Shown here one piece after another: positions 52,801-62,415 of a stretch of DNA of 64,000 bases. The stretch covers positions 2,852,001-2,916,000 of the forward strand of contig NZ_CP053904.1 of NCBI RefSeq assembly GCF_013256425.1, in the 5' to 3' direction. How positions within the stretch are numbered: position 1 is the stretch's first letter; each line of letters starts with the position of its first letter. A program made the position numbers and the translations under genes. This stretch comes from Hymenobacter sp. BRD67. Its GTDB lineage: Bacteria; Bacteroidota; Bacteroidia; Cytophagales; Hymenobacteraceae. Under the pieces are notes generated by a model. It saw only the letters and a program-made list of their open reading frames with translations. It was not told the DNA's origin and did not search any database.

Positions 52801-55409
52801 ACGGTGGAGCGCAACCGCGTTCTGGAGCATTTCTACGTCGATACCGACCAGAAATCGGCCCAGGTGCGCGTGCCCATCCGCGCTGGTTATGCGCCCAATA
52901 TCTACGTCACGGCCACCGCCATCCGGCCCATTACCGATAACTCACTACCGCTTACCGTGGCCCGCGGTTTCGTGCCGCTCACCGTCGAAAAGCCCGGCAC
53001 GCACCTGCCCGTGACCCTGAAAGCAGCGAAGATGAGCCGCTCGCAAACCTTCCAGACCATTGAGGTGCATACGGCTCCGAAAGCGCAGGTAACGCTGGCA
53101 GTGGTTGATGAAGGCATTTTGCAGCGCAAAGACTACCGCACGCCCGACCCCTACGGCTACTTCTACCAGAAGCGGGCGCTCGAAGTGAGCGCGTTTGATA
53201 TATATCCTTTCCTGCTGCCCGAGCTGGGCACCAGCAGCAGCGGTGGCGACGCGGCCGACCTGGCCCGCCGCACCTCGCCCGTGCCCAGCCGCCGCGTGCA
53301 GCTGGTGGCCAAATGGAGCGGGATTTTAACGGCCGATGCCAACGGCCTCGTGCGCTACAAAGTGCGGGTGCCGCAGTTCAGCGGGGCGCTGCGCGTGATG
53401 GCCGTGGCCTACAAAGACGACGCCTTCGGCAACGCCGAGCAAACGATGAAGGTGGCCGACCCGGTGGTGATTAGTACGGCGCTGCCGCGCTTCGCTAGCC
53501 CCGGCGATACGCTTGATGTGCCGGTGACGCTGACGAATACGACCGGCAAAACTATCAACGGTGATGTTGGACTACTCATTGGGGAACCCAATAGTCCGCT
53601 AAAAGGCATTTTATCTGTTGTACACAGTCAAGAAGACTTTCATAAAAACTCTTTACTATCATCAGCTTCTTCAGGCCATAAGCTAAGCATACGCGCTAAT
53701 TCGGAACAGCGAGCATTATTTCGTATTGTCGCAAAAGGTGTAGGTAGTGAGACTATTACAATTGTAATGAAAGCTGACAACTTTCCAACTGAGGGCAATG
53801 GCTTTCGAGAGGTAATCGAACTGCCCATCCGCCCGGCCGCGCCGCTGGAGAAGCGCACCGGCAGCGGCGAGGTCACGGCCGGCGCGCCCGTCGCGCTCAA
53901 CCTGCGCACCGACTTCCTGCCCACCGGCCAGCGCTCGCGGCTGCTGCTGAGCCGCTCGCCGCTCACGCAGTTTTCCAAAGACCTGAGCTACCTGCTCGAA
54001 TACCCCTACGGCTGCCTGGAGCAAACCGTATCGGCCGCGTTTCCGCAGCTGTATTTCGGCGATTTGGCGGCCACGCTGCGTCAGAAAACGGGGGCTGGCG
54101 CGAAGGCCCAGCGCTACAACCCCAACTACAACGTGCAGGAGGCCATCCGCAAAATAGAGGCCATGCAGCTCTACAACGGCAGCCTGAGCTATTGGCCGGG
54201 CGGCGACTACGACAACTGGTGGGCCACCACCTACGCGGCCCATTTCCTGCTTGAAGCCAAGCAGGCCGGCTTCGCCGTGAACCAGAGTACCCTCGATAAG
54301 GTGCTGCGCTACTTGCAGTTCCGCCTCAGGAAGCGCGAAACTGAGCTTTACCAGTATTTCGATGCCGGTAATATCGCCCACCAGCGCATCATTGCCAAGC
54401 GCGAAATATCGTATTCGCTCTATGTATTAGCCCTGGCCGGCCGCCAGGATGCCGTGGCCCTTAACTACTACAAGGCCAACCGGCCCCTGCTCACGCCCGA
54501 TGCCCGCTTCCTACTGGCCTGCACCTACGCGCTGGGCGGGCAGCAGCGGGCTTTTCAGGAGGTGCTGCCCACGCAGTTTACGCCCGAAAAGTCGGGCCGC
54601 GAGCTGGGCGACTCGTTCTCCTCGCCCATCCGCGATGAGGCGCTGGCGCTCAATGCCCTACTCGAAGCCGACCCGACTAACCCTCAGGTAAATAGTATCG
54701 CCCGGCAGCTGAGACGGCAACTGCACACTGCCCCTTACCTCAACACCCAGGAACGGGCCTTCGCGCTGCTGGCGCTGGGCAAAATTGCCCGCAAAAGCCA
54801 GGCCAGCACCGCCACCGCTACCATTTCGGCGGGCGGCAAAGTGCTGGGCCAGTTCGACGGCAAAGACCTCTCGGTGAACAATGTGGTCAACTATAAGCTG
54901 CTGCTGAAGGCCACCGGCGCGGGCGCGCTCTACTACTTCTGGGAGGCCGAGGGCATCTCGGCCGGCGGGCAGGTGCGCGAGGAAGACAGCTACCTGCGGG
55001 TGCGCCGCCAGTTTCTGACGCGCACCGGGCAGCCGGTGGGCTCGGCCAGCTTCCGCCAGAATGACCTGGTAGTGGTAAAGCTCACCATTCAGGCCGCCGA
55101 TGCGGCCGGTGAGGTCAAAAACGTGGCCATCACCGACCTGCTGCCCGCCGGCCTCGAAATCGAGAACCCGCGCCTGGGTGTGACCCGCGAAATAGCTTTC
55201 GTGCGCGACGCCGCCCAACCCGACTACCTCGACGTGCGCGATGACCGTATCAACCTCTTCACCACTGCCACGCCCAAACCCAAAACCTTCTACTACCTGG
55301 CCCGCGCCGTGAGCAAGGGCACGTTCAGGCTGGGCCGGTGAGCGCCGATGCGATGTACAACGCCGAGTACCACTCCTATAATGGCGCCGGCACCGTACGC
55401 GTACGGTAA
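49876..55409 (+). CDS. Alpha-2-macroglobulin-family lipoprotein, frameshift near 3' end
   Basis: 1844 residues when one base is added at 55332-55337, where the frame otherwise stops at 55341; the repaired end reads LGPVSADAMYNAEYHSYNG. The start is ATG 49876, which gives a lipoprotein signal (LLLLLALLTAFSC). MG-type domains fill residues ~30-1050; the bait-like loop region and a thioester motif YPYGCLEQT with Cys1380 follow, and the helical TED domain (PGGDYDNWWATTYAAHFLLEAKQ) and a receptor-like C-terminal domain close the protein. It should trap and covalently hold proteases at the outer membrane or periplasm. A pbpC partner, common beside such genes, is not in the window. A tract at ~53560-53815 is markedly AT-rich. 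Confidence 0.93.
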
Positions 55410-55680
55410 AGCCGCACTATTTTCACCTTGTTGTTGAGCAACTTGCGTTCTACTGACTGGTGCTGAGCCAACCAAAGCTACCTAAACTGCATCCTTAACA
55501 AGGGAGACTGAATTTTTGGGTCTCCCGCACCTGTTTCAGCTACAAAACTGCCGCTTTGGCAGACTTTTGCCGTATCTTGGAAACTTCCAATCCGGCACGG
55601 AGCTTGTATTCACAAGTACCTCACCCACGCGGCTCTTACTTGCCTGACAATTAAGCTCTGTGTCCTATTCTGCTTCACTC

Positions 55681-56079
55681 ATGCGCTTTGCTACTCCTGT
55701 TGTTTCTCTGCTTTTAGCGGTACTGGCTTTGCTGCCAGCCGCGGCCGGAGCTACCGTTTACGGGTCGCGCACAGCGGCGGGCGCGGTTCAGGTGGTGCAG
55801 GGTGCTGCGCCCTTCCAGTCGGCGGCACCGTCGTTGAGCTTTTTCCCGAACCCCGCCCGCGGGCAGCTAACGGTGCAGCTGTCGGCTCAGCACGGGCCCG
55901 AGTACAAGCTGCGCCTCAGCAACGTACTGGGCCGTGAGGTGCGCCTGCTGCCGCTGCCGCTCGCTACAGCTTCGATTGGCCTGCCGCTCGATGTGGCCGG
56001 CCTGCCGGCAGGTTTGTATTTTTGCTCGCTGCTCGTAAATGACAAAGCTGTGAGCACCAATCGGCTAACCCTGCTGTAA
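55681..56079 (+). CDS. Small protein with type IX secretion C-terminal sorting domain
   Basis: 132 residues from ATG 55681 (an upstream GTG adds 7). Signal peptide RFATPVVSLLLAVLALLPAAAGA, a short linker, then SFFPNPARGQLTVQL, LRLSNVLGREV and LPAGLYFCSLLVNDKAVSTNRLTLL, the typical T9SS type A sorting domain. It has almost no cargo of its own: the sorting domain makes up most of the mature chain. T9SS exports it across the outer membrane and may attach it to the surface. Between an A2M lipoprotein and a large palindrome. Confidence 0.85.
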   Translation: MRFATPVVSLLLAVLALLPAAAGATVYGSRTAAGAVQVVQGAAPFQSAAPSLSFFPNPARGQLTVQLSAQHGPEYKLRLSNVLGREVRLLPLPLATASIGLPLDVAGLPAGLYFCSLLVNDKAVSTNRLTLL

Positions 56080-56086
56080 GGGCCGC

Positions 56087-56188
56087 AAAATTTTTGCAGC
56101 AGAAAATAACTAAGGGGTGGGAGAGCGTATGCACCGGCTGGTGAGACACGCTCTCCCACCCCTTGTTATTTTCTGCTGCAAAAATTTT
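56087..56188. repeat. 41-bp hairpin between the T9SS protein and the DUF2723 gene
   Basis: Arms 56087-56128 and 56148-56188 are fully complementary except for one bulged base, with a 19-base loop. It is the longest inverted repeat in the window. A and T runs lie at its base and may terminate transcription in either direction. Confidence 0.88.
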
Positions 56189-56337
56189 AATTCCCCCTGG
56201 CACAAGCAACCCCTAACTCGTTAATGCCTACTTTTGGGGACTTGTTGCCAATTGGCAACGGATTAGCTATACCGGAATTTTCCTCTGGACCGGAAACTGT
56301 TGCTTCTGGCGGCGGCGACCGGCCATTTTTGCCCCGT

Positions 56338-59330
56338 ATGAGTTCATTTAACCGGTTAAACAACCTGGTCGGCTGGGTGGTATTTGCCATCGCCGCCGTC
56401 GTCTTTCTGCTCACGCTGGAGCCCACTGCCCCTTTCTGGGACTGCGGCGAGTTTACGGCCTGCGCCTACAAGTTACTGGTGCCTCACCCGCCGGGTGCCC
56501 CCACTTTCCTCATTCTGGGCCGGCTGATATCCTTGTTCAGCTTCGGCGACCCCACCAGGGTGCCGGTGCTGGTAAATGCCCTGTCGGCGCTGAGCAGCGC
56601 CTTTACGGTGCTGTTTCTGTTCTGGATAATCACCCGCATGGGCCGCAAGCTGCTGGTAGCCCGCAGCGAGTTCGAAACCGAAACGCCCGAGCCTACCAGC
56701 TACCAGACCCTGCTCATTCTGGGCGCGGGCATTGTGGGAGCCCTCTCGTTTGCCTTTTCCGATTCGTTCTGGTTCAACGCCGAGGAAAGCGAGGTGTATG
56801 CTATGTCGAGCCTTTGCACCGCCGCCGTGGTCTGGATAATGATGAAGTGGGAAGAGCACGCCCGCGACGCCGACTCGGATAAGTGGCTCATTCTCATTGC
56901 CTACGTTATCGGTCTCAGCATTGGTGTCCACTTGCTCAACCTGCTGGCCCTGCCGGCACTGGCCTTCATCTATTATTACCGCCGCTCGAAAAACCCCAAT
57001 CTAGTAGGCGGCCTCGTTACGCTGGCCGTCAGCCTGGTTATCGTAGGCTCGGTGCTGGTGGGCATTATTCCGGGCCTGCCCACGCTGGCCGGGGCTTCGA
57101 GGTATTCTTTGTCAATACCATCGGCCTGCCCTTCGATTCGGGTCTAATTATTTTCCTGCTGCTGTTTGTAGGCCTGATTTGGTTTGGGTTCCGTCTCTCC
57201 TACCAGCGGCGCAGCCAGTTGCTGAACACGGCCATGCTGTGCTTCGTGTTCATCCTCATCGGGTACTCGACTTACCTCATTGTGCCCATCCGCTCGTCGT
57301 TTCACCCCACCATCAACGAAAATGACCCCGAGGATGTGCTGAGCTTCGTGAGCTACCTCAAGCGCGAGCAGTACGGCTCGCGCCCCCTGCTCTACGGCCC
57401 GCAGTTCAATGCCCAGCCCGACCACTACGAGGAAGGCGCCCCGCGCTACAAGCGGGAGAACGGCAAGTACGTCGAGATTCTGCCCCGCGCCCAGGAGCCC
57501 GGCTACGCCGATGCCGACAAGATGCTGCTGCCGCGCCTCTACAGCTACGACCCCGCTCATATTCAGGAGTATAAGAAATGGGTGCCCGACCTGCAGGAAG
57601 GCACCAAGCCGACCATGGGCCAGAACCTGGGCTTCCTGTTCCGGTACCAGATTGGGCACATGTTCTGGCGCTATTTCTTCTGGAACTACGTGGGCCGCGA
57701 GTCCGACATTCAGCAGGCGGGCGTGGTATGGCCCGGCAGCCCGAGCCCCAGCACCCTGCCGCCGCGCATTGGTGGCAGCTTTGCCCACAATAATTTCTTC
57801 GCCATTCCGCTCATCTTGGGCTTGATAGGCTTGTTTGTGCAGCTGCGCCGGCGCGGGCACGATGCCCTGGTTGTGGGACTGCTGTTCCTCTTTACAGGCA
57901 TAGCGATTGTAGTATATTTGAACCAGCCGCCCATCGAGCCGCGCGAGCGTGACTATACCTTCTGTGGTGCCACGTTTGCCTACGCCATCTGGATTGGCCT
58001 GGGCGTCATTGGCCTGGGCCAGCTGCTGGCGGCCGCTCTCAAGGCCGATAATGCCCGCGCCGGAGTGGCTATTGTACTGGGCTTGCTTTCGCCTACCATC
58101 CTCTTAGCCCAGGGCTGGAACGACCACAACCGCACGGGCCGCTACAATTCGGTCGATTCGGCCCGCAACCTGCTCAACAGCTGCGCCCCCAATGCCATCC
58201 TGTTCACCAATGGCGACAACGACACCTTCCCGCTCTGGTATGCGCAGGAGGTCGAAGGCATTCGTACCGACGTGCGGGTGGCCGTGCTTTCGTACCTGAA
58301 CACCGACTGGTACATTCAGCAGATGAAGCGCCGCGCATATCTCTCGCAGGGCCTGCCCATCTCGATGAACGACAATACCTATGCGCAGGGCAACAACGAC
58401 ATGCTGCCCTTCTCGCCCAACCCGGCCGTCGATAGCCTCGACCTCAAGCAGTTTATCAGCCTGGTGGGCCAGGGCAGCCCGCTGCTCAAGTATTCCGACG
58501 GCAACTACTCGACCATGACCTTCCCCACGCCCAAGTTCTTCCTGAACGTGGATACGGCGGCCGTGAAGGCGCTGGGTATCATTCCGAAAGACCGCGAGAA
58601 GCAGCTCGTAAGCCGCCTCGACTGGAGTATGGGCAAGAAGGCCATCGAAAAGAAAAACCTGGTGATTCTGGACATGATTGCCACTAACAACTGGAAGCGG
58701 CCCATCTACTTCAGCTCCACGGTAGCCCCGAGCGACTACATGAATTTGCAGCCCTACTTCCAGCTCGAAGGCATGGCCTACCGCCTGCTGCCGCTGCGCG
58801 ACCCCAACTACGACCGCCGCGGCGACGAGGGCTACGTGGAGAAGTCTATCTGCTACGACGAGCTGATGCACAAGTTCCAGTACCGGGGCCTGAACAACGC
58901 CAGCGTATTCTACGACGAGAACAACCTGCGCTTCCCGGCCAACTACCGCGATAAGTTTGCCCGCCTCGCCAACTCCTACCTTGCTGCCGGCGATATGGCC
59001 AAGGCCAAGGAAGTGGCCAACAAGTGCCTGGACGTGATGCCCGACAATGCTGTACCCTTCGACTACTACACGCCGCAGCTGGTGCCGGTGCTCGTAGCAG
59101 TGGGCGAAAAAGACAAGGCCAACGCCATTCTCGACAAGCTCACCGAGCGTAGTATCAACATCCTGAGCTATTACCAGACCCACGACGGCGCGCTCTTCGA
59201 CGACGCCCAGCGCGGCTACCTGCTCACTTTGCAGAGCGTGTACCAGGCGGCTGCTCAGGTGCACGATGAGGCCCGCGCCAAAAAAGCCTACGAAGTACTG
59301 GCGCCCTACCTGCAGGAGCGGAGCCAATAA
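56338..59330 (+). CDS. DUF2723 membrane protein (protein O-glycosyltransferase-like), frameshifted
   Basis: 997 residues from ATG 56338 when one G is added to the run at 57091-57094 (join reads LAGGFEVFFVNTIGLPF). The upstream in-frame start at 56224 is unlikely. About ten hydrophobic helices in the first ~560 residues, with EPTAPFWDCGEFTACAYKLLVPHPPGAPTFL in the first periplasmic loop, the conserved DUF2723/GT117 signature with Asp-Cys-Gly-Glu. The soluble C-terminal part (~450 residues) includes the FTNGDNDTFPLWYAQEVEGIRTDVRV block and TPR-like helices. Of the PMT/GT-C class; in Bacteroidota it is linked to protein O-glycosylation or surface glycan assembly. Inner membrane. The shift is most likely technical. 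Confidence 0.92.
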
Positions 59331-59350
59331 TCCTCCCAAGTGCGACGCGC

Positions 59351-59398
59351 AAAAGCTCAAAGCCCGCTGGCATCGTGCCAGCGGGGCTTTGAGCTTTT
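59351..59398 (+). terminator. Terminator after the DUF2723 gene
   Basis: A 22-base stem with one bulge, A/T runs on both sides. The two arms differ only by CCC versus GGGG, which may itself be a missed base. Confidence 0.88.
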
Positions 59399-59580
59399 GG
59401 AGTTTAGCAACGTGCCGGAGCGGTAGTGAAGCCAGGCGACAGTAGCGCAAACTTTACGCGTAGAAGCTGCTTAGGATGTCGAGTTCGGCGGTATCGCTGG
59501 CAGCCCGCTTCGGCCCCGACTTCCTAAACCGCTTCGTAGTCAGCCGAAATCAGGCTGGTGGGTATTACGTAAGGAGAAAC

Positions 59581-60887
59581 ATGAAAATCACTATCTTCTG
59601 GCATCGGCGCGACTTACGCTTCGACGACAACGCGGGGCTGGCAGCGGCGCTGCAACGCGATGAGCCGGTGCTGCCCTCTTTATCTATGACAGCACCATTC
59701 TGGAGAAGCTACCCCGGAACGACGCCCGCCTCACCTTCATCTTCGACCAGGTAGAGCGCCTGGCCCACGAGGCCCATGAGGCCGGGGCGAGCTGCTGGTT
59801 CGGCACGGCGCGGTACTGGAAGTGTTCGGGCAGCTACTGCACGACTACGACCTGGCCGCCGTTTACACCAATGAAGACTACGAGCCCTATGCCACGGAGC
59901 GCGATAATGCGGTGGCCCGGCTGCTCGAAAAGCACGGCGTGGCTTTTCAGCAGTTCAAAGACCAGGTGATTTTTGCCAAGGAAGAAGTACTAACCAAGAA
60001 TGGCAAGCCACATAAAGTATTTGGGGCCTATTCTAAAACCTGGCAGGCTCAGCTCAAGCCCGAGCACGATTTCAAGCCTCACCCCTCGGCGGGGCTTTTT
60101 AAAAAAGAAAACCTGGCCCGCCCCAGGCGCGACGCCGGCCGCCCTACCCTCCGGAACCTGGGCTTTGAGCGGCACGAGCAGTACACCGTGCCCGCCAGCC
60201 TGCCCCCTGCCGAAGTGGTGCGGCACTACGACAAAACCCGCGACACGCCGGCCCTCGACCACGGTACTACCCGGCTATCGGTGCATCTGCGCTTCGGTAC
60301 GGTCAGCGTCCGGGCGCTCATGCAGGAAGCCAACCACCTGAACAAGAAGCTACTGAACGAGCTAATCTGGCGCGACTTCTTCATGATGCTGCTCTGGCAC
60401 TTCCCCCACACCGCCACGCAGGCCTACGACCCCAAAATGCGGCACCTCCCCTATCGGCACGCCCCGGTCGAGTACCAGGCCTGGTGCGAGGGCCGCACCG
60501 GTGTGCCCCTGGTCGATGCCGGTATGCGCCAGCTTAATCAGACGGGCTACCTCCACAACCGGGCCCGCATTGTGGCGGCGGGCTTCCTGGTTAAGCACCT
60601 TTTTATGGACTGGCGCCTGGGAGAGCACTACTTCTCGGAAAAGCTGCTCGACTACGACATGAGCAACAACGTGGGCAACTGGCAGTGGATGGCCGGCACC
60701 GGCGCCATAGCCGCGCCGTGGTTTCGGGTATATAGCCCGAGAGCCAGCAGAAGCAGTATGACCCCGACTTTGCCTACATAAAAAAATGGGTGCCCGAATA
60801 CGGCACCGATAATTACCCCGCCCCATCGTGGACTTGAAAGAAGGCCGTAGCCGGGCCCTTGATGCCATCCGCAAGGGCCGCACCTGA
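59581..60887 (+). CDS. phr: Deoxyribodipyrimidine photolyase/cryptochrome, four frameshifts
   Basis: As read, four single-base breaks (runs at 59674-59676, ~59784-59789, 60736-60738 and 60821-60824) split it; adding one base at each gives 436 residues, normal photolyase length. N-terminal KITIFWHRRDLRFDDNAGLAAAL and VLPLFIYDSTIL (antenna domain), then the FAD domain: TRLSVHLRFGTVSVRALMQEA, LIWRDFFMMLLWHFP, GRTGVPLVDAGMRQLNQTGYLHNRARIVAAGFLVKHLFMDWRLGE, YDMSNNVGNWQWMAG. The CPD-photolyase active-site residues in the last blocks are kept. It repairs UV dimers with light. Four breaks in one gene could be pseudogenisation, but the same error type in essential genes argues against it. Confidence 0.88.
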
Positions 60888-61193
60888 CCTGGCCTACTTA
60901 CCCGGTAACCGAGGTGTTTAGCAGACAAAAATGCCGTCTTGTTTCAACAGAGAGCAGCCAGCCGAGCAAACGCGCCGACCCGGCCAGAAAATGAGACTGC
61001 GCGACCAGGCAAAGCGGCCCCCGGCCGGCTGTTTTTGCTAGGTGGGCGCAACGGCTAAGCAGCCAAGCCGGCAGTGACGGCAACTGGTGGAAACTCCGTA
61101 TTTGTGCCTGACAATCTACAGGAAAATGCGGACAATAAAGTAGTTATCGGCGCGGAGCTTTGTATATCCCCTTCTCCTAAACCCATCGCCGCT
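60888..61193. other. Gap between photolyase and the STAS-like gene
   Basis: About 300 bases with no ORF I can support and only a weak GC-rich hairpin near 61018-61036. The GAGCTTTG at 61155-61162, two mismatches from TAnnTTTG, is the only promoter-like sequence for the next gene. Confidence 0.4.
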
Positions 61194-61532
61194 ATGATTA
61201 TTTTCCACGAGCTGTTTCCAGCGAGCTACCTGCTGGCGCTGGCCCCTGCCCCTACCACCACGGGTGAAGCGGAGCTGGCAGCGCACCTGGCCCGTGCCTG
61301 CCGCAGCGGCAAACCAGCCGTCTGGGTCGATTGCCGCCTGCTCGACAGCTTATCGGTGACGGCGGCCTGGCTGCTGTGGTCGTGCCAGCAGCGCCTGCAC
61401 CGGCGCAAGGCACGCCTGATACTCTGCCAGGTGCCTACTGCCGTAGAGCGCACCTTGCAGCACACCCTGGCCGGCACGGGTACCCATCTGCTTATCGTGC
61501 CTACTCTCGATGACGCGGCCGCGCTGCTATAG
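61194..61532 (+). CDS. STAS-domain-like protein
   Basis: 112 residues from ATG 61194; the in-frame start at 61074 lies in non-coding-like sequence. The order of strand and helix, with AVWVDCRLLDSLSVTAAWLLWSCQQRLHRRKARLILCQVPTAVERTL, fits a STAS domain as in anti-sigma antagonists (the D-S-L/S motif corresponds to the phosphorylated Ser region). Such proteins bind anti-sigma kinases. No kinase or phosphatase gene is adjacent. Assignment is by fold pattern. Confidence 0.6.
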   Translation: MIIFHELFPASYLLALAPAPTTTGEAELAAHLARACRSGKPAVWVDCRLLDSLSVTAAWLLWSCQQRLHRRKARLILCQVPTAVERTLQHTLAGTGTHLLIVPTLDDAAALL

Positions 61533-61789
61533 GCACAAAAAACCGCGGCGGCCAGCATATACGCAGGTACTCCCAACGGGCTACGTAGTCGGCACGCAAG
61601 CTTACGTATTTTCCTCTGCCCGGCTAAAAAAACCACATTGCAGCATCCGTTGAAACTACTAAATTTCTTAAAATCAACGCATTATACTCAACAAGCAATG
61701 ACCACGAGCACTGGTTTAGCCGTTGAAGTGGGCAGCAGTGGCCGTTGACGCGACCACCTTTTCTCACCCAACTCTTACTTCTTTAAGTC

Positions 61790-62191
61790 ATGGCTAACAA
61801 TCAAGAAAACCAGCGTGGTGGCTCTTCGGAGCAGCATGCCCAGGCCGGCCGCAAAGGCGGCGAAGCCAAAGCTCAGAACAACCAGGGCGGCAACCAAAAC
61901 CAAGGTAATGGAGAGCGCGGCTTCGCCGCTATGGACGAAGAAGAGCAGCGTCGTATTGCCAGTGAGGGTGGCAAAGCAGCCCACGCCAGCGGCCACGCTC
62001 ACGAATGGAATTCGGAAGAAGCCCGCGAAGCCGGTCGTAAAGGCGGCGAAGCCAGCCACGGCGGCGGTAACCAGGGTGGCAACCAGGGCGGTGGTGGCCA
62101 GCGCGGCGGCTCCTCGGAGCAGCATGCCGAAGCCGGCCGCAAAGGTGGCGAAGCGAAAGCCCGCAACAACGAAGGCGGCAATAACCGCTAG
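61790..62191 (+). CDS. KGG-repeat stress protein
   Basis: 133 residues, entirely hydrophilic. KGG motifs recur: AGRKGGEAKAQNN, IASEGGKAAHASG, AGRKGGEASHGG and AGRKGGEAKARNN, separated by Gly/Gln/Asn-rich stretches. The first ~24 and last ~24 residues are near-copies at the DNA level as well (61810-61880 and 62110-62180), showing an internal duplication. KGG proteins (YciG, GsiB, Con-10 type) are general stress proteins, often induced by desiccation or stationary phase. Probably unfolded. A shared terminator follows. Confidence 0.87.
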   Translation: MANNQENQRGGSSEQHAQAGRKGGEAKAQNNQGGNQNQGNGERGFAAMDEEEQRRIASEGGKAAHASGHAHEWNSEEAREAGRKGGEASHGGGNQGGNQGGGGQRGGSSEQHAEAGRKGGEAKARNNEGGNNR

Positions 62192-62257
62192 CCTGCACCC
62201 GCAGCCAGCAGTCGGCCGGAGCGATGACACCTTCCGGCGCTAGCTAGCTGTGCTTCA

Positions 62258-62309
62258 GGGGCCCCACCAGCAATAGTCCATTCCGGGCCGCTGCTAGTGG
62301 GGCCTTTTG
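62258..62309 (+). terminator. Terminator after the KGG-repeat gene
   Basis: GGCCCCAC (62260-62267) pairs with GTGGGGCC (62297-62304), then a T-run. Confidence 0.75.
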
Positions 62310-62415
62310 CCAGCCCAATACCTTATTGTTCAACTATTAAGCAACAACGACTCTCCCATTCCAGAATTCTGGCACCAGCCATACCTTTACGGACTTACCT
62401 ACCTGCTCAACTCGC

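Noticed and set aside
59581..60887. Photolyase as a true pseudogene
   Set aside because: Four breaks are many, but each is the same type of homopolymer loss as in atpD and rplY, and all catalytic blocks are conserved. Lack of any other mutation speaks against decay.
60898..61083. 61-residue minus-strand frame between photolyase and the STAS-like gene
   Set aside because: No recognisable sequence, no ribosome site, and short enough to occur by chance.
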